The translations under genes and the position numbers were made by a program. From Halomonas salipaludis (GTDB taxonomy: Bacteria; Pseudomonadota; Gammaproteobacteria; Pseudomonadales; Halomonadaceae), in the NCBI RefSeq assembly GCF_002286975.1, contig NZ_NSKB01000009.1, positions 118,809 to 182,808 on the forward strand: DNA of 64,000 nt. Direction: 5' to 3'. Of this stretch, positions 46,575-56,662 are shown one piece after another (the first letter of the stretch is position 1; each line of letters opens with the position of its first letter). Under the pieces are notes generated by a model that was not told the DNA's origin, made no database searches, and was given only the letters and a program-made list of their open reading frames with translations.

Positions 46575-47058
46575 CCAACCTTCCCCGCGCCCCTTCTGCG
46601 CATAGCCCCCCGAGACCGCCTGGTGTCGGGCAAGTTCATTCTGCCTTGTTATTAATGTGTATTTGTTCAGACTCGAGATCGGACCTGGCTTTTTACGCAG
46701 CTTGATCGAGCCAGGCTGCTTCCGTATAGCACCTAGCATTATATGCTCAATGAAGTCCCATTACTCTTACCACCTCGATAGTAACATTAATACACATAAA
46801 TTGACTCAAGCACTCACCTAAAATTGGGATTTTTCCTAATGCTCAAAAAACCATTTAAAAGCAATAAGTTAAAACATAAAAAACAAAGTAGAAGTCAACC
46901 AGCAAGCTTGATGGAAGGATAGGAAGCGACTAATATCTGACAAGAATGTAAAAAGATGTATCCGCGGAGTGACGGGACATCGGGAGCATTCTAACAGAGC
47001 AGCAGGGGTGGAGTGTCCATCAAGGTAGATCGTCTCAACAGCACCATGGAGTAGTCGC
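46575..47058. other. AT-rich intergenic region before precursor A2
   Basis: 484 bases with no recognisable gene. It is markedly AT-rich from about 46630 to 46950 and has A-tracts near 46845-46885. It probably holds a separate promoter for the second precursor; I could not pick one with confidence. Confidence 0.4.
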
Positions 47059-47202
47059 ATGAATATTGATAAGAAAGAAGTATATTCAGCACCAGTGGTC
47101 GTAGCGCTGGGCTCGCCTGCTGAGATTACCCAAGCAGGCGGCAGGCCGAATGCAGACGTGGAACAGGGGCAGGACGGAACGGCCTTTAAACCGGGTTCCT
47201 GA
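47059..47202 (+). CDS. Lasso peptide precursor A2 of locus 2
   Basis: 47 residues, GGAG seven bases before the ATG. Leader MNIDKKEVYSAPVVVALGSP, AEITQ (lasso pattern, Thr at -2). Core starts AGGRPNAD (Ala1-Asp8 ring) and ends DGTAFKPGS, again 22 residues with terminal Ser. Compared with precursor A1 the ring differs only at position 6 (Asn for Asp), and the mid-tail is VEQGQ in place of TAGGE. The leaders are much less alike than the cores. Confidence 0.9.
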   Translation: MNIDKKEVYSAPVVVALGSPAEITQAGGRPNADVEQGQDGTAFKPGS

Positions 47203-47216
47203 TTTAGCCATCTAGC

Positions 47217-47268
47217 ATATTGCGCACTACGCAGTGATTCGCTGATAAGCACTGTGCAGTGCGCATAT
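47217..47268. terminator. Bidirectional hairpin between precursor A2 and ATP-grasp gene
   Basis: ATATTGCGCACTACGCAGTG pairs imperfectly with CACTGTGCAGTGCGCATAT (about 17 paired bases, 13-base loop). It separates two convergent genes and could end transcripts from both sides. Confidence 0.6.
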
Positions 47269-47312
47269 AAATCGAATGATCAAGCCCTATTGAAAAGTGT
47301 CACACAGTGCAT

Positions 47313-48371
47313 CTAGCGTTTCCATAGAGATTCCCACCCAAGCCACTTGAAACTCGGCCCAGTCGTCGCCTCAGAGAACACAATGCTGTTATGCCGTGCA
47401 TTCCACTCCATTATCTTGGCATCTTCTTTACGATCTATCGCAATATCCCAGCCAATACAACCCAGATGCGGAAAGCCCTGATGAAGGCGGCAACACATTG
47501 CTGCTGCTTGGTGAAAGCCAGGGATTTGAATATTGCTGAACGAAGTGCCCGTATCGGGATGTGACTCGACTTGGCGCCAGTCAGGCATGAAGCCACGTGA
47601 CCAAAGTACTCCCGTTGCCATCTCGACAGGCACTCTGATTTCACTTACCGCCCTGACATAGCGATCATTGGCCCTTCCCAACCTGAGGTCGGCTGCTCGC
47701 AGCTCGACACTGCCATCCGGCAGTTTGGCGGTGGTCAGTCTTAGCGTAGCGGTGGAGTTGGGCGTCAGTGCGTCGAATATCTGATGTTGAATAACCGGAC
47801 GCTGGAAAACCCCATCGGGTAACCTCGCCAGTGTCTCAGGACTGATATCACCTCTTCCAAGAATGCGGATGCCCTGGCCCTGAAAGGAGCGATCAGGCTT
47901 GAAGAAAATACGTTCGTCTGCCGCGAACAGTAGATCAATCAAGGCAGGAGCGCTCACCACGGAATAGTCCGCGGCATAACCTATCCCATCGATGAGATAG
48001 GCGATATCCGGCAGAGCCGCTGAGTTCAGCAAACGCTTGGTCAGGGTCTTGGTATTGGTCGCTTGGCCGATTTGGCCATTCTTGCATGGCAACACAACTA
48101 ACTGATAGTAATCGCCAGGGATCCAACCCTCCACGAATGAACCATGAACGGCAGAATATACCTTCAGCCAGGGAGCGTATTTCGCGCTACCCAATACCTC
48201 ATGGGCATAGTCACGCGCCTGCCGCTGAATAGGTGAGCCAAGCGCTCCGTTGTACTGCTCGAGGCTGGCAAGTAACCGCTGGGCCATCCTGGCGTGCTGG
48301 GCATGGCAACGCTCGCGCTGCACGCGCAGAGCCGCCTGCTTCACGAGGCGCTTGATAGCTGACGCTGCCAT
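47313..48371 (-). CDS. ATP-grasp protein (sugar-transfer-associated type)
   Basis: 352 residues from the ATG at 48371, which lies after the upstream kinase stop; a longer frame to 48467 would re-read the kinase end. ATP-grasp features: FFKPDRSFQGQGIRILGRGD (nucleotide-binding Lys and Gly-rich loop), HQIFDALTPNSTATLRLTT, and the metal-binding C-terminal CIGWDIAIDRKEDAKIMEWNARHN (read in two parts). It resembles the family named sugar-transfer-associated ATP-grasp, often near RiPP or polysaccharide genes. It may ligate an amino acid or acid to the lasso peptide or to a glycan; which one is unknown. Confidence 0.75.
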   Translation of the reverse strand: MAASAIKRLVKQAALRVQRERCHAQHARMAQRLLASLEQYNGALGSPIQRQARDYAHEVLGSAKYAPWLKVYSAVHGSFVEGWIPGDYYQLVVLPCKNGQIGQATNTKTLTKRLLNSAALPDIAYLIDGIGYAADYSVVSAPALIDLLFAADERIFFKPDRSFQGQGIRILGRGDISPETLARLPDGVFQRPVIQHQIFDALTPNSTATLRLTTAKLPDGSVELRAADLRLGRANDRYVRAVSEIRVPVEMATGVLWSRGFMPDWRQVESHPDTGTSFSNIQIPGFHQAAAMCCRLHQGFPHLGCIGWDIAIDRKEDAKIMEWNARHNSIVFSEATTGPSFKWLGWESLWKR

Positions 48372-48414
48372 CAGCGTGCCATGTCGAGCACTGCGGGACC
48401 GGCAATACTCACCC

Positions 48415-49443
48415 CTAGCGCTCCTCGGCGTCCTGGCTGTGCATGATCCTTTCCAGTAAAGGTTCAATGCTGGTATTCATGTCGTCCAGCGACCAGGGGC
48501 GACGAAAACGATAGACCTCGATCTTGCCCGCCAGCTTGGTGCATTCACGCATCAGCCCTTGCGGGCTGTGGAACTCAGTGCCCATCTCGGGCCGGTAGAG
48601 CGTGGCCATCACCGACTTGAAGGCTTCGACCCCGGTGATGCGCTCGAGGCTCGCCGCTTCGCCCTCCTCCGCGCGCTCAAGCATTACCAGTGCCTTGAGC
48701 GGATAGGGGTGGTCCTGGAAGCCCTTGTTGAGCATCAAATGATACTTGTCTTCCCGGGTGAGATCGCGGACCAGACCTTCGGTCTGAATGCCCAGCGCAG
48801 CCAGAGCATCTTTCCACAACTTAACCCTGGGTGGCCCAGGGTGGAGGTAGGGAACATCTTCATGGGGCTTGATCACGGCAACATCGTCGGTCACCAGCGG
48901 CCAGCCCTGGGTATAGTGTAACCAAGCGCCGATGGTCGACTTGCCAGCGCCGGAGTGGCCGGTAAACGCCCATACGCCCCCGGGAGTTTTCAAGGCACTG
49001 ACATGCAGCGGCAGCCAGTGCCGTTGATGCAGCAGCCCGCCAAGCGCACTGCCTAGCAGGAACAGACGAATATCCCCTGGGTCGGCGACGGGGTCGACGC
49101 CGCGGGGCACCCGGCGGTCGAGCAGGATCCGCTGGCCATGTTCGACCCGATAGCGAGCAATGCCCTCGATGGTGATCTGGCAGCGATCGTCGCCCATCTC
49201 CAACCAGCCCTGGCGAAAGGTGGCGTCATCCAACTGATCCGCAACGCCAGGTGTCTCTATCACGACATCGGGTTGGTCGCAGGGCGCAATGACCGGCAGC
49301 TCGGGCAGTTCCAAGCGGGACTCTATCTTCAAACCATAGGTGTGGTAGTAGTAACGCGCATCGCTAGCAGGCACATTGCCGCGTCGCTCATCCTGTATGG
49401 ACGCGGTACGACCTGGCATCTGCTCTTTTCCTTGACTGGCCAC
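48415..49443 (-). CDS. HprK-like kinase 1, probable lasso-peptide kinase
   Basis: 342 residues from a GTG at 49443 (an ATG at 49419 is possible). Features: YYYHTYGLKIESRLELPEL, the His block [15 protein letters not shown]-loop [26 protein letters not shown]. Lasso-peptide kinases of this type phosphorylate the C-terminal Ser of the precursor. The precursors at 45462 and 47059 (and the peptide at 49561) all end in Ser. It is a paralogue of the kinase at 49800. A hairpin at 49513 separates it from the upstream peptide gene. Confidence 0.85.
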   Translation of the reverse strand: MASQGKEQMPGRTASIQDERRGNVPASDARYYYHTYGLKIESRLELPELPVIAPCDQPDVVIETPGVADQLDDATFRQGWLEMGDDRCQITIEGIARYRVEHGQRILLDRRVPRGVDPVADPGDIRLFLLGSALGGLLHQRHWLPLHVSALKTPGGVWAFTGHSGAGKSTIGAWLHYTQGWPLVTDDVAVIKPHEDVPYLHPGPPRVKLWKDALAALGIQTEGLVRDLTREDKYHLMLNKGFQDHPYPLKALVMLERAEEGEAASLERITGVEAFKSVMATLYRPEMGTEFHSPQGLMRECTKLAGKIEVYRFRRPWSLDDMNTSIEPLLERIMHSQDAEER

Positions 49444-49512
49444 TATCCAAACTCCCTTATTCTATCGTGCTCGTGAGCACTGCCCCTACTCCACCGCCAC
49501 CGCAGAAACAAT

Positions 49513-49536
49513 CCTGCGGCGCCGAGGCGCCGCAGG
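49513..49536. terminator. Perfect GC-rich hairpin after the Trp-rich peptide gene
   Basis: CCTGCGGCGCC-GA-GGCGCCGCAGG, an 11-bp perfect stem. On the minus strand it is followed by ATTGTTTCT. It lies 24 bases past the peptide stop and before the kinase 1 gene, the same precursor-hairpin-enzyme layout seen at 45634. Confidence 0.7.
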
Positions 49537-49560
49537 CGGTGAGTGGCTAGTGCCCTTACA

Positions 49561-49731
49561 TCATGAGTACTCGGGCTCACCTGGATAGCTTGGCTTCTTG
49601 GAATGCCAATGATCCAGTTTTTTCTGCCACAGATAGTGCTTCCAGCCCCAGAATTCAGTTTTTTCTGCCATGGAGCCGATGGCTACCACAGCGGGTGACT
49701 CGTATGCCTTACGGTTTTCGGAACCCTGCAT
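49561..49731 (-). CDS. Orphan RiPP precursor with lasso-type leader and Trp/Lys/His-rich core
   Basis: 56 residues from the ATG at 49731 (GGAG eight bases upstream). The leader YESPAVVAIGSMAEKT (residues 10-25) fits the lasso pattern exactly. The remainder begins EFWGWKHYLWQKKLDHWH and ends PSYPGEPEYS. It has five Trp and no Asp/Glu at core positions 7-9, so a normal lasso ring is not expected. It lies between two HprK-like kinase genes and ends in Ser. It may be a substrate of the same RRE and kinases but a different product, or a decoy/regulatory peptide. The function is unknown. Confidence 0.75.
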   Translation of the reverse strand: MQGSENRKAYESPAVVAIGSMAEKTEFWGWKHYLWQKKLDHWHSKKPSYPGEPEYS

Positions 49732-49799
49732 GATCGTTTCTCCAGATCGCTGATAACAAACAGTGGCTTTGATTAACAAAAAATAACGCTGCGATTACA

Positions 49800-50746
49800 C
49801 TATAAATCGTCCCTGGCAATAGTCAAATCCATCTGATGCAAAAGTGGCTCGAGAGAGCGAGATACCTCCTGCAGATCCCACGGGCGCCGGTAACGGTAGA
49901 TCCGTATCCGCTCAGCAAGCGCCTGGCAATCCCGCATCATCGCTTCTGGCGGGTTATACGAGCGGCCCAGCTCGACCCGATAGAGCGCTTCGAGCAGCAG
50001 AAACAGCGCTTCGGGACCTTGCACTTCCGTCAGCTGCGCGGGCTCACCTTCCGCTCCCCGCTCCAGCACTACCAATGCCCTGAGAGGCTCAGGCTGCGGC
50101 GCCTGGCTGCCCTCGAGTGTCAGGTGGAACTTGTCGACGCGCGTCAGATCGCGCTGTGCGCCCTGGGTATCCCACTGGAGTGCCGCCAGGGTCTGCTTCC
50201 ACAGTTTGACCTTGCGTGGGCCAGGGTAGAGCAGCGGCTCGGCATCGGCAGGCTTGATGACGGCCACATCATCGGTGACCAGCTCACACCCATGGTAGTG
50301 ATACAGCCAGGCGCTGAGGGTAGACTTGCCGGCACCGGATTCGCCGGTAAAGGCCCATACGCCGCTGGGTGCCTTGATGGCGCTGACATGCAGCGGCAGC
50401 CAGCCACGCTGATGCGCCAGCACGCCAAAGGCGGTGCCCAGCAAGTAGACGCGGATATCGGAGGGTGCAGCCGGCTCGTCGCCACTGCCGGAGACACGCC
50501 GATCGACGACGATCCGCCGGCCTTCTTCAATGCGATAGCGGGCGATGCCATCGACCCACACCTGACATTGACGCTCACCGAGCTGTAGCCACTGGTTGAC
50601 CGCCCTGCTCCCCTCCAATACATCCTTGACCTCGCCGGCGACTATCTCGATATCTGGTGAAGCACAGGGCGGGATCTGGGTGAGCTCTGGCAGCGGAATC
50701 TGGGAGGCGATATCGAACCCATAGGTGTGATAGTGGTAGCGCGACC

Positions 50747-50750
<4 letters not shown>
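49800..50750 (-). CDS. HprK-like kinase 2, probable RiPP kinase
   Basis: 316 residues. [34 protein letters not shown]-loop [16 protein letters not shown] and [11 protein letters not shown] closely parallel kinase 1, with [20 protein letters not shown] near the end as in kinase 1 (VYRFRRPWSLDDM). The ATG overlaps the stop of the nucleotide-sugar dehydrogenase gene (ATGA), so this RiPP gene is coupled to the exopolysaccharide operon. It precedes the Trp-rich peptide gene. Confidence 0.85.
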
Positions 50751-52017
<1,267 letters not shown>

Positions 52018-52024
<7 letters not shown>

Positions 52025-53091
52025 TGCGATGTCCCTTGTGATGGTGTGTTGATCTCGCTGCGATACCCATTAGGGTTCTGGCGCTGCCAGCGCCAGGTGT
52101 CGGCCATCATCTCGCCGAGGCCGCGACGTGCCCGCCAACCAAGCTCTCGTTGTGCCTTTTGTGGGTCCGCCCAGAACGCCGCCAGGTCGCCTTCGCGGCG
52201 CGAGGCAAAGTGGTAGGGAATCGGCCGCTCGCTGATACGCGCGAACGCCTCGACCACCTCCAGCACGGAAAGCCCCTGGCCGGTCCCCAGGTTATAGACG
52301 TGCGTCCCGGGCTCGTGCAGGCGCCCCAGCGCACTGACATGCCCTTCCGCTAGATCCATCACGTGCAGGTAATCCCTCACACAGGTGCCATCTGCGGTGG
52401 CATAGTCATTGCCAAACACCGTCAACGAGGGCCGGCGCCCTACCGCCACCTGGGCGATGTAGGGCAACAGGTTATTGGGAATGCCCTGCGGGTCCTCCCC
52501 GAGCTTGCCCGAGGGGTGCGCGCCGATGGGGTTGAAGTAGCGCAACAACGATACGCTCCAGCGCCCATCAGCGTTCACCAGGTCCTCGAGGGCCTGCTCC
52601 ACCATCGCCTTGGACGTGCCATAGGGGTTGGACGTGCGGCCACGCGGCATGCTCTCGTGGTACGGCACCGGCGCGTTGGGCCCATAGACCGTGGCCGAGG
52701 AGCTGAACACCAGGCGGAAAACCCCGGCCTGCTGCATCGCTTGGCACAGCGTCAAGGAGCCGTTGACGTTGGTATCGTAATAGGCCAGCGGCTGCGCGAC
52801 ACTTTCGCCGACGGCTTTCAGACCCGCGAAATGAATCACTGCATGAATCGGGTGCTCGCTGAAGAGTCTGTCCAGGCATACGCGGTCGCGCACGTCGCCC
52901 TCGATGAAGGTCAAGGCGCGGCCGGTAATCTGCTCGACGCGGCGCAGCGCCTCCCGCGATGCATTGACGAGGCTATCCAGCACCACCACCTCGTATCCCG
53001 CTTCGAGAAGGGCTAGCGCGGTGTGCGAGCCAATATATCCCGCGCCCCCCGTGACCAGAATCTTGCCTTGCTGCATATCAGTATCCGGCAT
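52018..53091 (-). CDS. galE: UDP-glucose 4-epimerase
   Basis: 357 residues; NAD motif [21 protein letters not shown], the catalytic S/Y-x3-K set in SSSATVYG and [14 protein letters not shown], and [19 protein letters not shown]. It interconverts UDP-Glc/UDP-Gal (and often the N-acetyl forms). With the downstream dehydrogenase it could supply UDP-GalNAcA-type sugars. An alternative start at MQQGKIL, five codons in, is possible. Confidence 0.93.
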
Positions 53092-54055
53092 CGATACTCA
53101 CCGCCGTAGTAAAGGGTTTGCCCTGCTGGTAGGCACGCAGGTTATCGATGAACACCCCAAGCGCTCTCTCGAGATAGAACGGTGTGGTGCCCGATACATG
53201 CGGTGTGATCAGCAGGTCGCTGCGTTTCCATAGTGGCGACTCGGCAGGCAATGGTTGCTGCTCGAAGACATCCAGGGCGGCGCCCTTGAGCGTGCCGCTA
53301 TCCAACGCCCGCAGCAGTGCCTCGCCGTTGACCACCCCACCACGCGAGATATCGACGAGCACCGCGCCAGGCTTGAGCTGAGCCAACAGCGCATCGCTCA
53401 CCGCTCCATAGGTGGCTTGGGTCAGCGGCAGGCAGACGACCAGAAAATCGGTGCGCGCCAGTTCCGGCCCGAGCTCCTCCAGCGCCACCACCCGGTCGAC
53501 GCCAGCGATGGCGCGAGGTGTGCGCTGAGTGCCCACCACCTGCATATCGAACGCCTTGGCGCGCCGCGCAAGGCTCTGGCCGATATGACCAAGCCCCAGC
53601 ACGGTGAGTTGGCTACCGGTCAGCTCGCCCAGCCAGCTGCGCTGCCATAGCGCCTGCCTGGCCTGATCGTGAAAGCGGCCGAACTGCTTGGTGAAGTAGA
53701 GCATGGCACCGATGGCGTACTCGCTCATCGGCGCCCCGTGTACGCCACTGCTCTTGGTCATCCAGATCGAGGACTTGTCGAAATCCATCGACCAGATCTT
53801 CTCCACGCCGGCGGAGAGAAAGTGCAGCCAGCGATACGTGTCGAGCCTTGCCAACGCATCGGGCAGCCACGGCAGCGTCGGGGTGATCACCACATCTACC
53901 TCGGCATTGGCCGGCACGGCCTCAACGCTGTCGGCAAAAAGGAGCTCCGCCTCGGGCAGCGCTGCTCGCAGGGTGTCGGTCACCATCGCTCGCTGCTGTG
54001 CAAGCACCTCGGCTTTCTGGAGGTAGAGTACGCGCTGAATGGGTGGCGGCATCAT
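53078..54055 (-). CDS. D-2-hydroxyacid dehydrogenase family protein
   Basis: 325 residues; NAD motif TVLGLGHIGQSLARRAKAF, catalytic Arg in LVDISRGGVVNGEALL, the Glu region ALDVFEQQPLP, and His in LITPHVSGTTPFY. It belongs to the D-isomer 2-hydroxyacid dehydrogenases; the substrate is unknown. It is an odd member of a polysaccharide locus and is coupled by overlap (ATGA) to the aldolase gene upstream, so the two may act on the same metabolite. Confidence 0.85.
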   Translation of the reverse strand: MMPPPIQRVLYLQKAEVLAQQRAMVTDTLRAALPEAELLFADSVEAVPANAEVDVVITPTLPWLPDALARLDTYRWLHFLSAGVEKIWSMDFDKSSIWMTKSSGVHGAPMSEYAIGAMLYFTKQFGRFHDQARQALWQRSWLGELTGSQLTVLGLGHIGQSLARRAKAFDMQVVGTQRTPRAIAGVDRVVALEELGPELARTDFLVVCLPLTQATYGAVSDALLAQLKPGAVLVDISRGGVVNGEALLRALDSGTLKGAALDVFEQQPLPAESPLWKRSDLLITPHVSGTTPFYLERALGVFIDNLRAYQQGKPFTTAVSIDAGY

Positions 54056-54885
54056 GCAGCTCCCCGGCTACCCAAGCGGTAGGCACACTCGGCAAGTTGG
54101 CGCTGATTCTCCAGCAGCGAGGATTGGTCGGCGCTGCGCCAATGCGCCTCGGCCTGGCGCAGCTTGGCAATCTCGGCGGGGAAGTCGAGCGTTTCGAGCA
54201 GGCCAGCCGACGTCGCAGCGCCGGCGTGGAATGCCCGCGACAGGATGATCCACTGCGAGCCAAGCCGCACGTGCTCGCCGAGCACCGTCTCGGCGGGCAG
54301 CTCACCCAGGCCAATCCTCGCAACACCGCCTACCCCCCACCGAACCCCGGCCTGGGTGAGTAGCGCCGCCGCAGGATCGAGCAGACGTCCCGCCAGAGGC
54401 TCGAATAGAAAGCCAAGCCCCATGCTCAGATAGAGATCGTTGAGCCCGATGTGGACCTCGTCATGCCCCGGTGCGAGCAGATCCAGCCAGTCAGGTAAGC
54501 GCACCAGCGAGGCCGCCGTCTCGGCCAGGAAGGTAACCGGCACCCGCCCATTGACGATATCCAGAAACCGGCCGACCTCTGCGCGGCAAGAGAACATCGG
54601 CAGCATCAAGCGCTGCGCGCCATGGGCTATCGCCTCCTCCACTTCCTCACGGGTCGACGCATTGAGCGGATTCAGCCTCACCATCAGCTCTGCGCGTTTC
54701 AGCACCGCCGCGACCGCTGCAATCTCGGCGAGGGAGTGTGCCGCCTTATGGGTGTCCAGGTGCCCCTGGCGCTCGGCCTTCCCCAGCACCTCCTGATCCA
54801 TGAAGATGCGCGCCACATCATGCTGCTCGATGAACGCGGCCACATCCGGGCTTGCCGTAATCATCATGAAGTTGAGCTGGCTCAT
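54052..54885 (-). CDS. HpcH/HpaI-family aldolase/citrate-lyase-like protein
   Basis: 277 residues with a TIM-barrel pattern of the aldolase/lyase class: LMVRLNPLNAST, AIAHGAQRLMLPMFSCRAEVGRF (in parts), LAETAASLVRL and HIGLNDLYLSMG. Members cleave or form 2-keto-hydroxy acids with a divalent metal. It lies between the sugar transferase and hydroxyacid dehydrogenase genes with four-base overlaps on both sides. It may make a keto- or hydroxy-acid decoration of the polysaccharide. Confidence 0.75.
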   Translation of the reverse strand: MSQLNFMMITASPDVAAFIEQHDVARIFMDQEVLGKAERQGHLDTHKAAHSLAEIAAVAAVLKRAELMVRLNPLNASTREEVEEAIAHGAQRLMLPMFSCRAEVGRFLDIVNGRVPVTFLAETAASLVRLPDWLDLLAPGHDEVHIGLNDLYLSMGLGFLFEPLAGRLLDPAAALLTQAGVRWGVGGVARIGLGELPAETVLGEHVRLGSQWIILSRAFHAGAATSAGLLETLDFPAEIAKLRQAEAHWRSADQSSLLENQRQLAECAYRLGSRGAA

Positions 54886-55550
54886 CGCATAGCCTCCTCA
54901 ACGTCACTGTCCTTGGGCGGCTGCCCATTCAGCCGATCACGATAGGTGCGCCAGTTGAGCCCCGGCTCTCCGTAGATTCCGCTGCCCATCACCACCACCT
55001 TGACCGTCAGCAACAGGATCTTGAGATCCAGCGCCAGGCTCTGCTTTTCGACGTACTCGGCGTCATGGGCCAGCTGCTCCAGCCAGCCCAGGCTGCGCCG
55101 ACCTCTGACCTGGGCAAGCCCGGTCAGCCCTGGCCGCACGCTGAAGCGCTTCTTGTATCCCGGCGGCACCACCTCGGTCTGCTCCATCAGCACCGGCCGA
55201 GGCCCGACCACGCTCATGTCGCCCTTGAAGATATTGATCAGCTGCGGCAGTTCATCGAGGCTGGTGGCACGTATGACACGGCCTGCCCGGGTAATTCGTG
55301 GGTCGTGCCCTGCGCTTACCACTTGCTCCTGATGCTGGTCGATGCTCTCCGGCGCACGATGCTGCATAGTACGAAACTTGAAGATGCTGAACGGCCGCTC
55401 TCCGCGCCCAGCGCGCTGCTGCATGAAAAACACCGGCCCCGAGCTATCCAGCTTGATCCACACCGCGACCACCAACAGCAGCGGTGCCAGCACGATCAAG
55501 CCCGCTCCGCTGGCAATCACATCGAAGAGTCGTTTGATGCCTTCCCTCAT
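54882..55550 (-). CDS. Undecaprenyl-phosphate sugar phosphotransferase (short type)
   Basis: 222 residues: one N-terminal membrane helix (GAGLIVLAPLLLVVAVWI) and the bacterial sugar transferase catalytic region with FKFRTMQ, RATSLDELPQLINIFKGDMS, VGPRPVL and RPGLTGLAQVRGR. It puts the first sugar-phosphate on undecaprenyl phosphate on the cytoplasmic side to start a repeat unit. It lacks the additional N-terminal membrane domain of WbaP-type enzymes. Confidence 0.92.
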   Translation of the reverse strand: MREGIKRLFDVIASGAGLIVLAPLLLVVAVWIKLDSSGPVFFMQQRAGRGERPFSIFKFRTMQHRAPESIDQHQEQVVSAGHDPRITRAGRVIRATSLDELPQLINIFKGDMSVVGPRPVLMEQTEVVPPGYKKRFSVRPGLTGLAQVRGRRSLGWLEQLAHDAEYVEKQSLALDLKILLLTVKVVVMGSGIYGEPGLNWRTYRDRLNGQPPKDSDVEEAMR

Positions 55551-56659
55551 GCCAACTCCATTGCCTCTAGAATCACTTTATTCACCTTGCGAACATCGTA
55601 GTGACGTTCGACTAGTGTCCAGGACGCCTCGGCCATCTGCGGCACCAGCGCTGGCTGCTCGACGAAGCGTCGCATCGCCTCTAGCAAGGGCCCACTGGTG
55701 CGTGGCGCGACCAGAAAGCCGTTTACGCCATCTTCCACCGTCTCCCGACAGCCCGGCGCATCGCTGGTGATGATTGGCCGCCGCATGCTCATCGCCTCGA
55801 GCACCGAGCGTGGCGTACCCTCGCGATAAGAGGGCAGCACGAACACAGAGCACTGTGCTATCCATGGGCGAACGTCTGAAACGCCGCCGATGAACTCCAC
55901 GCACTCCTCCTGCTTCCAGCGATCGAGGTCTTCGACAGAGCAGGAATGTGGCAGATTGGGATCGTGCGGGCCGACCGCGATGAAACGCGTTGCGGGGTAT
56001 TCGGCACGCAGCTGGCCTGCTGCCTCGCAGAACTCTGCCACGCCCTTCTCGGTCAACAACCGGCCGATGAACAGGAAGGTTACATCTCCCTCGGGCAGTG
56101 GGGTGGCGGCAAAGCGCTGCATATCCACCCCCGACCCGTAGGTGCGCACGGCCTTGCTGGCGTCGCGCAGGATGCCGCGCTCAGTGAACTCCTGGAGATC
56201 ATCGGGATTCTGGAAAAATACTTTTCTATTACAGGCAAGCCCGGCGCGATACAGCCACGACACCACCTTCTGCAAGCGACGATTCTTGGGGCTATCAGTC
56301 GTGAAGACATGGCCCAAGCCGGTAATCATCGAGTAGATGCGCGGCACACCCGCCGCCTTGGCAGCCAGACTGCCGTATACAACGGGCTTGATGGTATAAC
56401 CGAATACCGCCTTGGGCTTAAGCCGGCGGATCAGGCGATAAAGCGACCACAGCGTCTTGATATCATGTAGCGGATTGATGCCGGTACGCCCCATCTCGAT
56501 CGGGTGGATCTCGATGCCCAACTCCTCGACCTCAGACAGGTAGTCGGCGGTGGGCACCGCCGCCGCCACCACCAGCCCTCGTGCCTGCATCTCTTTTACC
56601 AGGTCCCCACGGTTGGCGATCAGGGAGCGCGCATTCCCTGCGATGATCAATAAATCCAC
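55547..56659 (-). CDS. Glycosyltransferase family 4 (PglA/WbpH-like)
   Basis: 370 residues, GT-B fold. The donor-binding end is seen in FVLPSYREGTPRSVLEAMS (E-x7-E motif) and the acceptor side in GTPR-rich N-terminus; RIYSMITGLGHVF is typical of the PglA-like group that adds GalNAc/HexNAc to a lipid-linked acceptor. Overlaps the sugar transferase gene by four bases, so it is probably the second step of the repeat unit. Confidence 0.88.
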   Translation of the reverse strand: MDLLIIAGNARSLIANRGDLVKEMQARGLVVAAAVPTADYLSEVEELGIEIHPIEMGRTGINPLHDIKTLWSLYRLIRRLKPKAVFGYTIKPVVYGSLAAKAAGVPRIYSMITGLGHVFTTDSPKNRRLQKVVSWLYRAGLACNRKVFFQNPDDLQEFTERGILRDASKAVRTYGSGVDMQRFAATPLPEGDVTFLFIGRLLTEKGVAEFCEAAGQLRAEYPATRFIAVGPHDPNLPHSCSVEDLDRWKQEECVEFIGGVSDVRPWIAQCSVFVLPSYREGTPRSVLEAMSMRRPIITSDAPGCRETVEDGVNGFLVAPRTSGPLLEAMRRFVEQPALVPQMAEASWTLVERHYDVRKVNKVILEAMELA

Positions 56660-56662
56660 GAA

